From: JAICMB01 sp035295125
GTDB taxonomy: Bacteria; Acidobacteriota; Terriglobia; Bryobacterales; Bryobacteraceae
Direction: 5' to 3'
Length of the DNA: 64,000 nucleotides
Assembly (NCBI GenBank): GCA_035295125.1
Contig: DATGJP010000112.1
Coordinates: forward strand, 124,001-188,000
Part shown: in pieces, positions 42,915 through 52,320 of the stretch
Layout: the number at the start of each line of letters is the position of its first letter
How positions within the stretch are numbered: the stretch's first letter is position 1
Notes under the pieces: generated by a model
Database searches by the model: none
Seen by the model: only the letters and a program-made list of their open reading frames with translations
Told to the model about the DNA's origin: nothing
Translations under genes and position numbers: made by a program

Positions 42915-43763
42915 ATGAAAGTCTTGCGATTCGAACTGCAGAACAGCGCCCATACCGGCGTTATTCAAAATGGTGACGTCATCCCGATAGAAGAGGTAAA
43001 CGCAAAGCGGGGAAGCCGTGTTCCCGCCGACGTGCTCGGCATTATTGAGCAGAACGACCTGGAACCGCTGCGCGATTTGCGTGGCATTGACGGCATTCCA
43101 TTGGGCGATGTCCGCCCGCTGCTGCCCTATGAGAAGCCTCCCAAGATCTGGTGCATCGGTCTGAACTATCGTTCGCATGCCGAAGACATCAACGCCGTCC
43201 AACCCGAAGAGCCAGGCAGCTTCATGAAGCCGGCCTCGTGCATGTTCCAGCCGGGAGGCGAAATTGTCCTGCCTCCGCCGGAGATTTCCGATGATGTCGA
43301 CGCCGAGGGAGAACTGGGGGTAATCGTCGGCAAGCAATGCCGCTTTGTCCCGCCTGACCAGGTGCGAGACGTGATCTTCGGATACACCACCACGCTCGAC
43401 ATGACGGCACTCGACGTTTTACGCAAGAATCCTCGCTATCTGACGCGCGCCAAGAGCATCGATACGTTCTTCAGTTTCGGACCGGTGATCGTGACCGCGG
43501 ACGAAATATCCGACGTCGACGCGCTGGAAGTCGTGACGGAGCACAACGACGGGGTTTGCTCGCGCGACTTCGTACGCAACATGCGAACCCGGCCCCACGA
43601 ACTGGTACGCTTCCACAGCGACTACATGACGCTGCACCCCGGCGACATCATTTCGACCGGATGCCCGAAGGGTGCTCGCATCAAGCACGGCGACCGGGTG
43701 CAGGCGCGCATCGACGGCGTGGGAACCTTGAATGCCCGCGTGATCTCAAGCAAGTTACCCTGA
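42915..43763 (+). CDS. fumarylacetoacetate hydrolase-fold protein
   Basis: A 282-residue enzyme of the FAH superfamily, whose members cleave or hydrate acylpyruvates and related 2-keto acids using a metal ion. Signatures are KIWCIGLNYRSHAED, EPGSFMKPASCMF, DAEGELGVIVGKQCRF (metal Glu residues), VIFGYTTTLDMTALD and LHPGDIISTGCPKG. The N-terminal domain is the usual small beta region. Exact substrate cannot be assigned; aromatic or sugar-acid breakdown are common roles. The primase gene follows after 12 bp. Confidence 0.9.
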   Translation: MKVLRFELQNSAHTGVIQNGDVIPIEEVNAKRGSRVPADVLGIIEQNDLEPLRDLRGIDGIPLGDVRPLLPYEKPPKIWCIGLNYRSHAEDINAVQPEEPGSFMKPASCMFQPGGEIVLPPPEISDDVDAEGELGVIVGKQCRFVPPDQVRDVIFGYTTTLDMTALDVLRKNPRYLTRAKSIDTFFSFGPVIVTADEISDVDALEVVTEHNDGVCSRDFVRNMRTRPHELVRFHSDYMTLHPGDIISTGCPKGARIKHGDRVQARIDGVGTLNARVISSKLP

Positions 43764-43775
43764 TAGCAAAGCACA

Positions 43776-45518
43776 GTGGACTTTGTTGAGCAGGTTAAGT
43801 CGTCAGTGGACATTGTCCGCTTCCTCGGCGAATACATCCGATTGAAGAAGTTGGGGAACCGGTATGTGGGGCTGTGCCCGTTCCACAACGAAAAGACGCC
43901 GTCCTTTTCAGTTAACCCAACTCACCAGTACTACAAGTGTTTCGGGTGCGGGGTCGGAGGCGACATTTTCAACTTCGTAATGGGCCTCGAGGGCGTCACC
44001 TTCTTCGAGGCGTTGAAAATCGTCGCGGAGCGGAACGGCATTCCAATGCCGAAACGGGCGGAGTATTCGGACCCCGAGACAAAGCTCCGCGGTGCGCTGC
44101 ATCGCATGCACGAGATTGCGGCCAGCCTGTTCCAGGCGAATCTGAACGGACCGGCGGGAGCGGTTGCGCGGCAGTATTTGGCGGGCCGCGGAGTGACGCA
44201 GGTCCACGCAACGGAATTTGGACTGGGGCTTTCGGCAGATTCCTGGGAGCAACTGACGCGGCGGCTCGAACAGGAGGGGTTCACGGCGGAGCAACTGGAA
44301 CACTCCGGGTTAGTATCGCGCCGTCAGGAAGGCAGCGGTTTTTATGATCGTTTCCGCGCGCGCCTGATGTTCCCCATTCATGATGAGGCGGGAAAGGTAA
44401 TCGGCTTTGGCGGCCGCGCGCTCAAAGCCGGCGACGAACCCAAGTATTTGAACTCGCCCGAAACGCCGCTGTACCGCAAGAGCTACGTTCTATATAATCT
44501 GCACCGCGCTAAGGCTGCTATTCGCAAACTCGATCGCGTTGTTCTCGTCGAAGGATACATGGACGTGATCGGGGTCTATGCGGCGGGCGTGCACGAGGTC
44601 GTTGCAAGCTGCGGCACGGCGCTGACAAACACGCAGGTCCGGGGATTGAGGCGGCATTCGGGCCAGATTGTGGTCAATTTCGATCCGGATGCCGCGGGCG
44701 CCAATGCGGCCGAGAAATCGCTGCAGATGCTGCTCGACGAGAGCATGAGGGTTCGAGTTCTGAGTCTGGAAGGCGACCTGGATCCCGACGAGTTCATTAA
44801 ACAATCCGGCGCCGACCGGTACCGCGTCCTGCTGGACAAGGCTCCGTTGTATTATTTCTGGATGGCCGATCGCGCCCGCCAGCGTTTTGACATGCAGACA
44901 GCCGACGGGCGTATGGGCGCGTGGAAGGCGATTCTTCCGTCTGTTGAGCGGATTCCCGACCGCATCGAACGAGCCTCCGTCGCGAAGGATATGGCGGAAT
45001 ACTTGCGCGTCGACGAGAAGCTGGTCCTGGAGCGATTTCGGCGCGACGAGCCTCGCAAGGCCGAGCCGCGGCGAAACGGCGACGATCACTACAAAGAGAA
45101 GACGCTGTTGCGAGCCCTCATGGAAAGCGCTGAGGCGCGGCGCGAGCTCATCCCCACACTCCAGGAGATCGGGATGGTCCAGAATTTCACGTACAAGCGC
45201 CTTTTCGAAGCTCTCTTCATGGCGGCGGCGACCAACGAAAACATCCAGTTAGCGGACCTCCAGGCCCGCCTGAATGAGGCCGATGCCGACCTATTGGCGC
45301 GGATCGTTTTGGCCGATGAAAATAAAGAAGGCACCGCGCTCGATGTGGCGCTTCAAATCGTGCGGATGGAGACCAAACATCAGGAGATGCGGAAGGCCGA
45401 ATTGAAAGATCGAATTAAAGTTGCGGAACGGGCCGGCGACCTCGCCGGTGCACTGCAATTGACCCAGGAATTGAATGCTCTATCGGCCCTCCCGCCGAGA
45501 TCAAAGGGGAGCCGCTAG
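43776..45518 (+). CDS. dnaG: DNA primase
   Basis: A 580-residue primase that makes RNA primers at the replication fork. The N-terminal zinc finger is CPFHNEKTPSF with the second Cys pair in YYKCFGCGVGGD. The Toprim core shows VVLVEGYMDVIGVYAAG and VVNFDPDAAGANAA. The C-terminal helical helicase-interaction region is present. It starts with GTG. It precedes rpoD, as in the widespread macromolecular synthesis operon, but no rpsU gene is upstream here. Confidence 0.96.
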   Translation: MDFVEQVKSSVDIVRFLGEYIRLKKLGNRYVGLCPFHNEKTPSFSVNPTHQYYKCFGCGVGGDIFNFVMGLEGVTFFEALKIVAERNGIPMPKRAEYSDPETKLRGALHRMHEIAASLFQANLNGPAGAVARQYLAGRGVTQVHATEFGLGLSADSWEQLTRRLEQEGFTAEQLEHSGLVSRRQEGSGFYDRFRARLMFPIHDEAGKVIGFGGRALKAGDEPKYLNSPETPLYRKSYVLYNLHRAKAAIRKLDRVVLVEGYMDVIGVYAAGVHEVVASCGTALTNTQVRGLRRHSGQIVVNFDPDAAGANAAEKSLQMLLDESMRVRVLSLEGDLDPDEFIKQSGADRYRVLLDKAPLYYFWMADRARQRFDMQTADGRMGAWKAILPSVERIPDRIERASVAKDMAEYLRVDEKLVLERFRRDEPRKAEPRRNGDDHYKEKTLLRALMESAEARRELIPTLQEIGMVQNFTYKRLFEALFMAAATNENIQLADLQARLNEADADLLARIVLADENKEGTALDVALQIVRMETKHQEMRKAELKDRIKVAERAGDLAGALQLTQELNALSALPPRSKGSR

Positions 45519-45578
45519 CATGCAGTTAGCTAAAATACAAGCGCAACGCTCTCAACCGCTACATAATGCCTATTCCCT

Positions 45579-47309
45579 GTGTTGTACACTAAGGGGGACC
45601 GGGAGCATATCGCTGGTTTTTTTGGGGTGCCAGTGGCAACAGATGAAAAATTCGGTCGAGTGAAGCAGCTCATGGAAGTCGGTAAAGAAAAGGGCTACGT
45701 CCTCTACGACGAAATGAACGATCTGCTCACGGAGTTTCCTTCCTCGCGGGAGTTCGACGACCTACTGTCCGATCTCGACAGCGCGGGTGTCGAAATTCTG
45801 GAAGAGCCGAAGATCGACTTCGAAAAGAAGGGCGAAGAGTCCGAAGATTTCACCGACCTGGACCTGGCGCAGGATTTCAGCGATAAGACCAATGACCCGG
45901 TCCGCATGTACTTGCGCGAGATGGGCACGGTGCCGCTGCTCACGCGCGAGGGCGAAATCGAGCTGGCAAAGCGGAACGAACGGGGGCAGTGGGCGGTTCG
46001 CAAAGCCTTGTCGCGCTCGCCGCTGGTCATTCGCGAGATCATCCAGCTTAGCGAAGACCTGCGTCGCAATGGCTCCACCATCCGCGATGTCCTGGTCCTT
46101 CCCGATTTTATAATCACCGACGAGGATTATACGGCGCAGTTGCAGGATCTCCTCACGAAGATTGATGAAATCGAAAAACATTATAAGAAAAGCCAGCAAT
46201 TCCGCCAGAAGCTCCAGGCCATCTCGCGGAGCCTGAAGCCGAAACAGCACCGCGGCATGCGGTACAGCCTGGCGCGGAGCATGGTGCAGATCTCGCGGAT
46301 CATTCGGAACATCCCGTTTTGCACTGCGATCCGCCGTGCGCTGGGCGAGCGGCTACGCTGCGCGGTGGATGAACTCCGGCCCTTGGAGCGTGAGATTGCG
46401 CGGATCCAGCGCAAGATGGAGGAGCCCAGCGGCACGCATCCTTCACGCGACCTCCGCAAAGAGCTGCGGCACTGCAACCAACGCATCCAGCAGATCGAAG
46501 AGGATTGCGGAGCCAGCGCCACCGAGTTGCGACGCACCCTGCAAATCGTGGAGCGGGGCGAGCTGGAAGCCGAGATCGCGAAGAAGCAGCTTATCGAGGC
46601 GAACCTCCGGCTGGTGGTTTCCATTGCCAAGCGTTATACGAATCGCGGGCTGCAATTCCTCGATCTGATCCAGGAAGGCAATATCGGGTTAATGAAGGCG
46701 GTCGATAAGTTCGATTATCGCCGTGGTTATAAGTTCTCGACCTATGCGACGTGGTGGGTTCGCCAGGCGATCACCCGCGCCATTGCGGACCAGGCGCGAA
46801 CTATTCGCATTCCGGTCCACATGATCGAGACGATCAACAAACTGGTCCGGCTGCAGCGCCAGCTTCAGCAGGAACTGGGCCGCGAGCCTACCACCGAAGA
46901 ACTCTCGGTGAAGATGGAGTTGCCGGTCGGCAAAGTACGCAAGGTGTTGCGCATCGCTCAGGAGCCGATTTCGCTCGAAACACCAGTCGGCGAGGAAGAA
47001 GAATCGCATCTTGGCGATTTCATAGTTGACCGGCGGGTCGTGTCGCCATCCGAAGCCGTGATTAATCTCAACTTGCGCGAACAGACGGCTGAAGTCCTCA
47101 AGACTCTGAGCCCGCGCGAGGAGAAAATCATCAAGATGCGCTTCGGGCTGCAGGACGGCAGCGAGCACACTCTCGAAGAAGTAGGCCAGCATTTCGCCGT
47201 GACCCGCGAGCGCATCCGCCAAATCGAGGCGAAGGCGCTGCGCAAGTTACGTCATCCGAGCCGCAGCCATCGTCTGCGGGCGTTCCTCGATACCACGGTT
47301 CACGAGTAG
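45579..47309 (+). CDS. rpoD: primary RNA polymerase sigma factor (sigma-70)
   Basis: A housekeeping sigma factor of about 576 residues. Region 1.2 (DPVRMYLREMGTVPLLTREG), a middle non-conserved region, region 2 (NLRLVVSIAKRY, then FSTYATWWVRQAITRAIADQ), region 3 and region 4 (HTLEEVGQHFAVTRERIRQI) are complete. Region 1.1 is short. Start choice is uncertain: GTG 45579 gives the longest form, while GTG 45633 (VATDEKFGRVKQL) matches the usual N-terminus better. It lies 60 bp after dnaG. Its last 10 bp overlap the convergent nadD-like gene. Confidence 0.96.
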   Translation: MLYTKGDREHIAGFFGVPVATDEKFGRVKQLMEVGKEKGYVLYDEMNDLLTEFPSSREFDDLLSDLDSAGVEILEEPKIDFEKKGEESEDFTDLDLAQDFSDKTNDPVRMYLREMGTVPLLTREGEIELAKRNERGQWAVRKALSRSPLVIREIIQLSEDLRRNGSTIRDVLVLPDFIITDEDYTAQLQDLLTKIDEIEKHYKKSQQFRQKLQAISRSLKPKQHRGMRYSLARSMVQISRIIRNIPFCTAIRRALGERLRCAVDELRPLEREIARIQRKMEEPSGTHPSRDLRKELRHCNQRIQQIEEDCGASATELRRTLQIVERGELEAEIAKKQLIEANLRLVVSIAKRYTNRGLQFLDLIQEGNIGLMKAVDKFDYRRGYKFSTYATWWVRQAITRAIADQARTIRIPVHMIETINKLVRLQRQLQQELGREPTTEELSVKMELPVGKVRKVLRIAQEPISLETPVGEEEESHLGDFIVDRRVVSPSEAVINLNLREQTAEVLKTLSPREEKIIKMRFGLQDGSEHTLEEVGQHFAVTRERIRQIEAKALRKLRHPSRSHRLRAFLDTTVHE

Positions 47310-47884
47310 ATCTTCCGCACGTCCTCCACAATTGGTTCCGGAACGAGGTGTTCCCAGGTATGGCTGTGCCGTATCCGTTCCCGAACCTCGGTCGATGAAA
47401 CGTGATCGAAATCGTTGCGTAAGTGCAGGCGCCGGATCTGCCGTTGCAGGTGACTCGGCGGTGAATACTCTCCGAGCCGCGCGGCGACGAGCAGTTCGAA
47501 CTCCCGAAGCATCTCCTCGGCCACGCCAGGGCGCCCATAGTCCCAATTGACGATGCGCTCCGCCGCGTCCCGTCCGCAGAGAAAAGAGAGCTTCGTTTGC
47601 GGGCCATAATGCTCGCGGCACTCTCGGGCAATTTCGAGGAAAAGCCCCCCCGACGATACGGCTGCAGTCAGGCCGAGCTTCCGGAGCATGTCGACGCGTT
47701 GGGTAAGAGTCGCGCCGTGATAACGCTTGTGGGGAAACTCGCGAGGCAGCACCCAGAGAACCTGGTCGACATGACCCTGCGCGGCGTCCGCCAGTTCGAG
47801 GTGAGCGACCGTGGGAGGATTGAAGCTGCCGGCCAGGATTCCGAGCCGGCGGGGATGGGATGCCGGCTTTTCAAAGAATTCCAC
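47300..47884 (-). CDS. nadD: nicotinate-nucleotide adenylyltransferase-like protein
   Basis: A 194-residue nucleotidyltransferase. The substrate/ATP loop is ILAGSFNPPTVAHLELA, a variant of the usual GGTFDPxHxGH, and the second motif is VSSTEVRERI (for ISSTxxR). A middle VLPREFPHKRY segment matches the PxxxPHK motif. It most likely adenylates nicotinate mononucleotide in NAD synthesis. The TVAH variant leaves some room for another nucleotidyltransfer role. It closes an operon that also holds the NAD(P) transhydrogenase, which supports the NAD link. It starts with GTG. Confidence 0.82.
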   Translation of the reverse strand: MEFFEKPASHPRRLGILAGSFNPPTVAHLELADAAQGHVDQVLWVLPREFPHKRYHGATLTQRVDMLRKLGLTAAVSSGGLFLEIARECREHYGPQTKLSFLCGRDAAERIVNWDYGRPGVAEEMLREFELLVAARLGEYSPPSHLQRQIRRLHLRNDFDHVSSTEVRERIRHSHTWEHLVPEPIVEDVRKIYS

Positions 47885-47896
47885 AATTCCATCGTA

Positions 47897-48409
47897 TTAG
47901 GTGGCTTGTCCTTTACGCCCGCGCGGGCCCAGCTCGATCAGTTCAAGATTCGTGACCTTGTCCCCCTCCACGGCGAAGCGCATCGCTGTGCGTTTCTCGT
48001 GCAAGCCATTGTGGCCGCAAGCGCCGGGGTTCAGATGCAGGAGCCCGAGGTTTTGGTCTCGCATCACGCGCGGAATGTGGGAATGGCCGCATAGGAACAG
48101 TCCCGGCTTGCGGGCCAGCAACTCCTGCCGGGCCCTGCGATCGTAGTGGCCCGGGTAACCGCCAATGTGGGTCATGTAAACGCGCAATCCCTCGCACAAC
48201 CACTCCAGATCTTCAGCCAGACTGATCCGAACGGCCGCACCGTCGATATTGCCGAAGACAGCGCGAAGCGGCCTGAAGGCCCGGAGGGAATCCACGACTT
48301 CGATCGAGCCGACGTCACCCGCATGCCAGAGCTCGTCGCATGGCTCGAAATAAGTGAATAGTGCGTCGTCGAGGAACCCGTGCGTATCGGAGAGGAGCCC
48401 CACCCGCAT
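47897..48409 (-). CDS. YfcE-like metallophosphoesterase
   Basis: A 170-residue calcineurin-like phosphoesterase of the compact YfcE/MJ0936 type. The metal-binding motifs appear in order: LLSDTHG, WHAGDVGS, FGNIDG, MTHIGGYPG and CGHSHIPRV, followed by LNPGACG. It should cleave phosphodiesters in the cytosol; the natural substrate is unclear in this family. It starts 3 bp after the upstream flavoprotein gene stops and ends 12 bp before nadD. Confidence 0.92.
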   Translation of the reverse strand: MRVGLLSDTHGFLDDALFTYFEPCDELWHAGDVGSIEVVDSLRAFRPLRAVFGNIDGAAVRISLAEDLEWLCEGLRVYMTHIGGYPGHYDRRARQELLARKPGLFLCGHSHIPRVMRDQNLGLLHLNPGACGHNGLHEKRTAMRFAVEGDKVTNLELIELGPRGRKGQAT

Positions 48410-48412
48410 GGC

Positions 48413-49717
48413 TCAGGACACGGCGCTTTGAATCGCCTCGGCAAGCGTCGGATGGATGTGGATGGCGTCGCGAATGACCGTCGACGGTTTGTCCGCGTTC
48501 ATGATGTCGACGTACATGTGCACGAGCTCGGCGGCTTCGGCGCCGAGGACCGTAGCGCCCAGGATCTTACTCGTATCCGCATCGAGCAGGATCTTAATGA
48601 AGCCGTCGGACTCACCGATTTCGCGCGCTTTTCCATTCGACGCCATCTCGAAGCGTGAGACGCGTACGTTCCGTCCCTGCTCGCGGGCTTCGCGCTCGGT
48701 CATGCCGACGCGTCCCAGTTCGGGATCGACGAACATCGCGTAGGGCACAATGCGATCCGTTGTGCGTGAACCGTCGCCGGTCATTTGCGAGAGAAGAATA
48801 CGGTAATCATCCCAGGAGGTATGCGTGAACGCTGGCCCACCCCGGATGTCACCGGCCGCCCAGATGCCGGGAACATTCGTGGCCAGGCGCTTGTCCACCT
48901 TGATGACGCCACGCGAGGTCTCGACGCCGACCGTCTCCAGGCCCAGGTCGTCCGTATTAGGAACGCGCCCTGCCGCCACAAATACGTTGGTAGACCCGCC
49001 CAGTTCCTGGAGCGAAGCCGGCTCTCTGTTGAGTCGAAACTCGATTCCCTCGCGCTCCAAAAAGCCTTGAATGGCTGCCGAAATCTCTTCGTCCTCCCGC
49101 GGCGCGACACGCGGCCCGCGATGCCAGACGGTGACCCGGCTACCCATGCGGCGATAAAACTGCGCCATCTCCAACCCGATGTAGCCGCCTCCAATCAAGT
49201 CGAGGTGTTCGGGGAGTATGGGATGATCCAGCCAGTTTTCGGCCGTGAGGTAGTCGAGCTTGTCGAGGCCGTCGATTTTCGGAACGCTGGTGCGCGTTCC
49301 GGTATCGAGCACCACCTGGTCGGCGGTCACCGCCTGATCGCCAACCGTGAGTTGAAAGCCGGGGCCGCGAAAACGAGCGTGTCCCCGCAGCAGAACCGGA
49401 TTCTCGCCGAATCGTTTTTCGAGGCCGGTGCGCGATTCCATCACGATCCCCCGCGCGCGCTCCAAAACGGCAGGGAAATTGACTTCCACAGTTGGGATCC
49501 GCAGCCCAAAATCGGCGGCTCGACGCGCCAGATGTGCCACGCGGGCGCAAGCAATGGCCGCTTTAGTCGGCGTGCAGCCGAAGTTTATGCACGATCCGCC
49601 GAGGTGCTTCTGTTCAGCCAGCGCGACGCGGCGCCCCAGGCCTGCCAGGGCGCCCGCCAGCGGAATGCCTGCCTGGCCTCCGCCAATAATCAGAACATCA
49701 AAGTGCGCGGATGGCAT
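48413..49717 (-). CDS. pyridine nucleotide-disulfide oxidoreductase, mercuric-reductase-like
   Basis: A 434-residue flavoprotein. The FAD motif is LIIGGGQAGIPLAGALAG and the redox-active pair lies in GGSCINFGCTPTK. A second nucleotide motif is DLIGGGYIGLEMAQFYRRMG. The C-terminal dimer domain carries HIHPTLAEAIQS, giving the His-Pro pair used in catalysis. It is closer to mercuric-reductase-like proteins than to lipoamide dehydrogenase, though it lacks a heavy-metal domain and terminal cysteine pair. The ATG at 49717 overlaps the upstream gene's end by 20 bp. Its position in an NAD(P) operon suggests a disulfide or quinone redox role. Confidence 0.88.
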   Translation of the reverse strand: MPSAHFDVLIIGGGQAGIPLAGALAGLGRRVALAEQKHLGGSCINFGCTPTKAAIACARVAHLARRAADFGLRIPTVEVNFPAVLERARGIVMESRTGLEKRFGENPVLLRGHARFRGPGFQLTVGDQAVTADQVVLDTGTRTSVPKIDGLDKLDYLTAENWLDHPILPEHLDLIGGGYIGLEMAQFYRRMGSRVTVWHRGPRVAPREDEEISAAIQGFLEREGIEFRLNREPASLQELGGSTNVFVAAGRVPNTDDLGLETVGVETSRGVIKVDKRLATNVPGIWAAGDIRGGPAFTHTSWDDYRILLSQMTGDGSRTTDRIVPYAMFVDPELGRVGMTEREAREQGRNVRVSRFEMASNGKAREIGESDGFIKILLDADTSKILGATVLGAEAAELVHMYVDIMNADKPSTVIRDAIHIHPTLAEAIQSAVS

Positions 49718-50585
49718 TGACCCCAGCCCCAATCACCGCGATTTCGTCGCCGCCCGGGACGATCTCAAAAACATACCCCTGCAGCGGGCTCATTTTCACC
49801 ATGTCGTGGAGGTATCCATTGAGCAGATTGAGGTCGACCCGTCTCGCGTGGCGGCCGGTCAGAAAGAACTTCCCGGGTCCCGCCATGTGGATGGAGGTGG
49901 CCGTTGCGGCGGCAAGGGCGCGATGCCAGTACTTCACGAAATCGACACACCGCGAATCGCCCTGGCTTGCGTACTCAAAAACCTCATCCGGCTCCAGATC
50001 GAGGAAGCGAAGCCGCATGGCGCGGTGCCCCATGATTCCTTCGAGATGTCCTACGCCTCCGCAGCCGCAGAATCTTTCCGCGGGATCGAGCGACACCACC
50101 ATGTGCCCGCCCTCCCAGATGCCCTCCATCGTGGGATAGACGCCAAACCCGATTCCCTGCCCCAGCGTCCAGACACGCACGAATCGATCGAGGTGTCCCC
50201 GCGTTGCCGCGAGCCCTGCGGCCACGATATCCGCGTCGTTGTAGATAGTCAGCGGCGCCCGGATGCCTGCGGTCCCCAACTCCCGGCAGAGCAGGTCGGC
50301 CATGAAAGTTCCCTTCAACTGCTGCAGGTTGGGTGACTCCTCGATGATGCCCTCGCGAATCACGCCGGGAAAGCCAACGCCTATCGCATCGATCTGCTGA
50401 CCCTGCGCGACGGCAGCGATCTGCTCGCGCAGGAGACGGGCAATATCCTCCGCCGGCATAGCGAGCAGCCTTTCGGCCTCGACGTCTTCACCGGGATAGA
50501 TACGCAACGCACCCGCGAGCTTGTTATCCTCGACGAGGCCGATCGCGATGTGTTCCGCGGTAGTGACTCCAATCGCCCGACTCAT
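49698..50585 (-). CDS. ROK-family-like protein lacking the phosphate loop
   Basis: A 295-residue ROK-like protein. Recognisable parts are AIGVGFPGVIREGII, SPNLQQLKGTFMADLL, YNDADIVAAGLAATRGH (with the catalytic Asp), WEGGHMVVSLDPAERF and CGCGGVGHLEGIMGH. Two key features differ. The N-terminal phosphate motif, normally DxGGT, reads GVTTAEHIAIGL. The last zinc cysteine of CGCGxxGCxE is replaced by His. A sugar-kinase activity is therefore doubtful; a regulatory or sugar-binding role is possible. It overlaps sthA by ATGA and the next gene by 20 bp. Confidence 0.75.
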   Translation of the reverse strand: MSRAIGVTTAEHIAIGLVEDNKLAGALRIYPGEDVEAERLLAMPAEDIARLLREQIAAVAQGQQIDAIGVGFPGVIREGIIEESPNLQQLKGTFMADLLCRELGTAGIRAPLTIYNDADIVAAGLAATRGHLDRFVRVWTLGQGIGFGVYPTMEGIWEGGHMVVSLDPAERFCGCGGVGHLEGIMGHRAMRLRFLDLEPDEVFEYASQGDSRCVDFVKYWHRALAAATATSIHMAGPGKFFLTGRHARRVDLNLLNGYLHDMVKMSPLQGYVFEIVPGGDEIAVIGAGVNAIRAL

Positions 50586-51976
50586 GCGTTGAACCTCGAA
50601 ATCTTGTTCAGACCATTAAAAGCCGCCGCCTTGTAGCATTCCGCCAAAGTCGGATAATTGAACACCGTGTCGACGAAGTAATCGATGGTACCGCCCAGAA
50701 TCATGACGGCCTGGCCAATGTGCAGCAGTTCCGACGCGCCTTCCCCGATAATGTGAACCCCGAGAACCTGGCGGTTCTCGCGGTGGAAGATGAGTTTGAG
50801 CCGGCCCGTGGTGTCGCCGCGGATCTGTCCGCGCGCAATCTCGCGGTAATACGCGACGCCGACCTCGTAGGGAACGTCCTCGTCGGTAAGCTGCTCTTCC
50901 GTCTTGCCGATGAACGAAATTTCCGGGATGGTGTAGATGCCGTAGGGATACGTGGCGGGGTTCGAATGAATCTGTACCCCGAACGCGTGCGCCGCGGCAA
51001 TGCGTCCCTGCTCCATGGACACGGAGGCGAGACTCGGAAAACCGATCACATCGCCGACGGCGTAGATATGGGGCTGCTTGGTGTGGTATTCCGAATCGAC
51101 CGGAATGCGGCCACGAGAATCTGCTTCAATACCGGCCCCCGCGAGATTCAGTTCGTCAACATTGCCCTGGCGGCCGACCGCGTAAAGCAGCGCGTCTCCT
51201 GAAATCTTCTTCTTGCTTTCCAGGTTCGCCACCACGTTGCCATCCGGCATTTCTTCGACGCTCTGCACCTCTTCATTAAGACGCATCGTGACGCGGCTGT
51301 CGCGCAAATGATAGGAGAGCGCCTCCACCATTTCCGCATCGGCGAATTCGAGCAGGCGGGGCCGTTTCTCGACCAGGATGACCCGCACGCCGAGCGTGGC
51401 AAACATGCACGTGTACTCGACACCGATGACGCCGCCTCCGACCACAATCATGCTCTTGGGAATCGACGGCATTTCCAGAATCTGGTCGCTGCTGATGATG
51501 TTGCGGCCGTTCAGTGGGACCTTGGGCGAAACGGCAGGTTTGGTGCCCGTGGCGATTATGATGTACTCGGCTGCATACGTGGACGAGCCGCGTGCGCTTT
51601 CCACCTTAATCGTGTGCGGGTCCACGAAACTACCTACGCCGCTCAATAACTCGACGTTATTTCGCGAGAGTTGCGCCTGTATGACGTCGATCTCGGTCTT
51701 GATCACGTGCTGGACCCGGAACGACAGGTCTGCCATCGTGATCTTTTCCTTCACACGGTAGTTGATGCCGTAGATGTTCTGATACTGGTAGCCGGAAAGG
51801 TGCAGCACGGCCTCACGAATGGTCTTGCTGGGGATCGTTCCGGTATTAATGCAAGCTCCGCCGACTACTTCACGGCGTTCCACAACTGCTACGCGTTTTC
51901 CGCGTTTTGCGCCTTGGATAGCGGCGCGCTGCCCGGCCGGACCGGACCCGAGGACGATCAGATCGAAGGTCTGCAC
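50582..51976 (-). CDS. sthA: soluble NAD(P) transhydrogenase
   Basis: A 464-residue flavoprotein that equilibrates NADPH and NAD in the cytosol. The FAD motif is LIVLGSGPAGQRAAIQGAK. The diagnostic region GGACINTGTIPSKTIREAVL has only one cysteine, as in SthA and unlike disulfide reductases. NAD-binding MIVVGGGVIGVEYTCMFATLG and the C-terminal NYPTLAECYKAAA are present. It starts with GTG. It heads a five-gene minus-strand operon ending in a nadD-like gene, so the whole unit looks tied to pyridine nucleotide balance. Confidence 0.95.
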   Translation of the reverse strand: MQTFDLIVLGSGPAGQRAAIQGAKRGKRVAVVERREVVGGACINTGTIPSKTIREAVLHLSGYQYQNIYGINYRVKEKITMADLSFRVQHVIKTEIDVIQAQLSRNNVELLSGVGSFVDPHTIKVESARGSSTYAAEYIIIATGTKPAVSPKVPLNGRNIISSDQILEMPSIPKSMIVVGGGVIGVEYTCMFATLGVRVILVEKRPRLLEFADAEMVEALSYHLRDSRVTMRLNEEVQSVEEMPDGNVVANLESKKKISGDALLYAVGRQGNVDELNLAGAGIEADSRGRIPVDSEYHTKQPHIYAVGDVIGFPSLASVSMEQGRIAAAHAFGVQIHSNPATYPYGIYTIPEISFIGKTEEQLTDEDVPYEVGVAYYREIARGQIRGDTTGRLKLIFHRENRQVLGVHIIGEGASELLHIGQAVMILGGTIDYFVDTVFNYPTLAECYKAAAFNGLNKISRFNA

Positions 51977-52179
51977 TTATGCCAGTAAACCATAGGTCGG
52001 ACCGCGTTGGTGTTACAATTCCGCTCCGGCTCTCGCGTCCCTCGGCTATCCTAATCCAAGCGTGAAGGTGAAATCGGATCGCTGTGACCGGAACGCGCAA
52101 CAGCGCAACAGATATCGTCAGCAGTGACCAATGTTGCAGCCTGTGTGGCGCCGGGCATTTCTCCGTTTGTCCTGGACTC

Positions 52180-52286
52180 CTCTGATTCTCTGCGCCCCGT
52201 GAAGATTTGGAGGATGTGGAAGGCCGGCGCAGGCGTTTAGCCTTCGTTCGGACTTCACCACGAACGTGCAGGTGAAACGGCGTTTT
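52180..52286. repeat. dispersed composite palindromic repeat, degenerate copy 5
   Basis: TCTGATTCTCTGCGC and GATTTGGAGGATG at 52181-52217, then CGCAGGCGTTTAGCCT, GGACTTCACC and GCAGGTGAAACGGCG follow the same order as copy 6 (61440-61540), with many changes. The arms no longer pair perfectly, so this is an old copy. It fills most of the 344-bp gap between sthA and the porin gene. The rest of that gap shows nothing beyond the sthA upstream region. Confidence 0.65.
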
Positions 52287-52320
52287 TGACGGTGTCTAAT
52301 GGGTGTCTAGGATCCTACAT

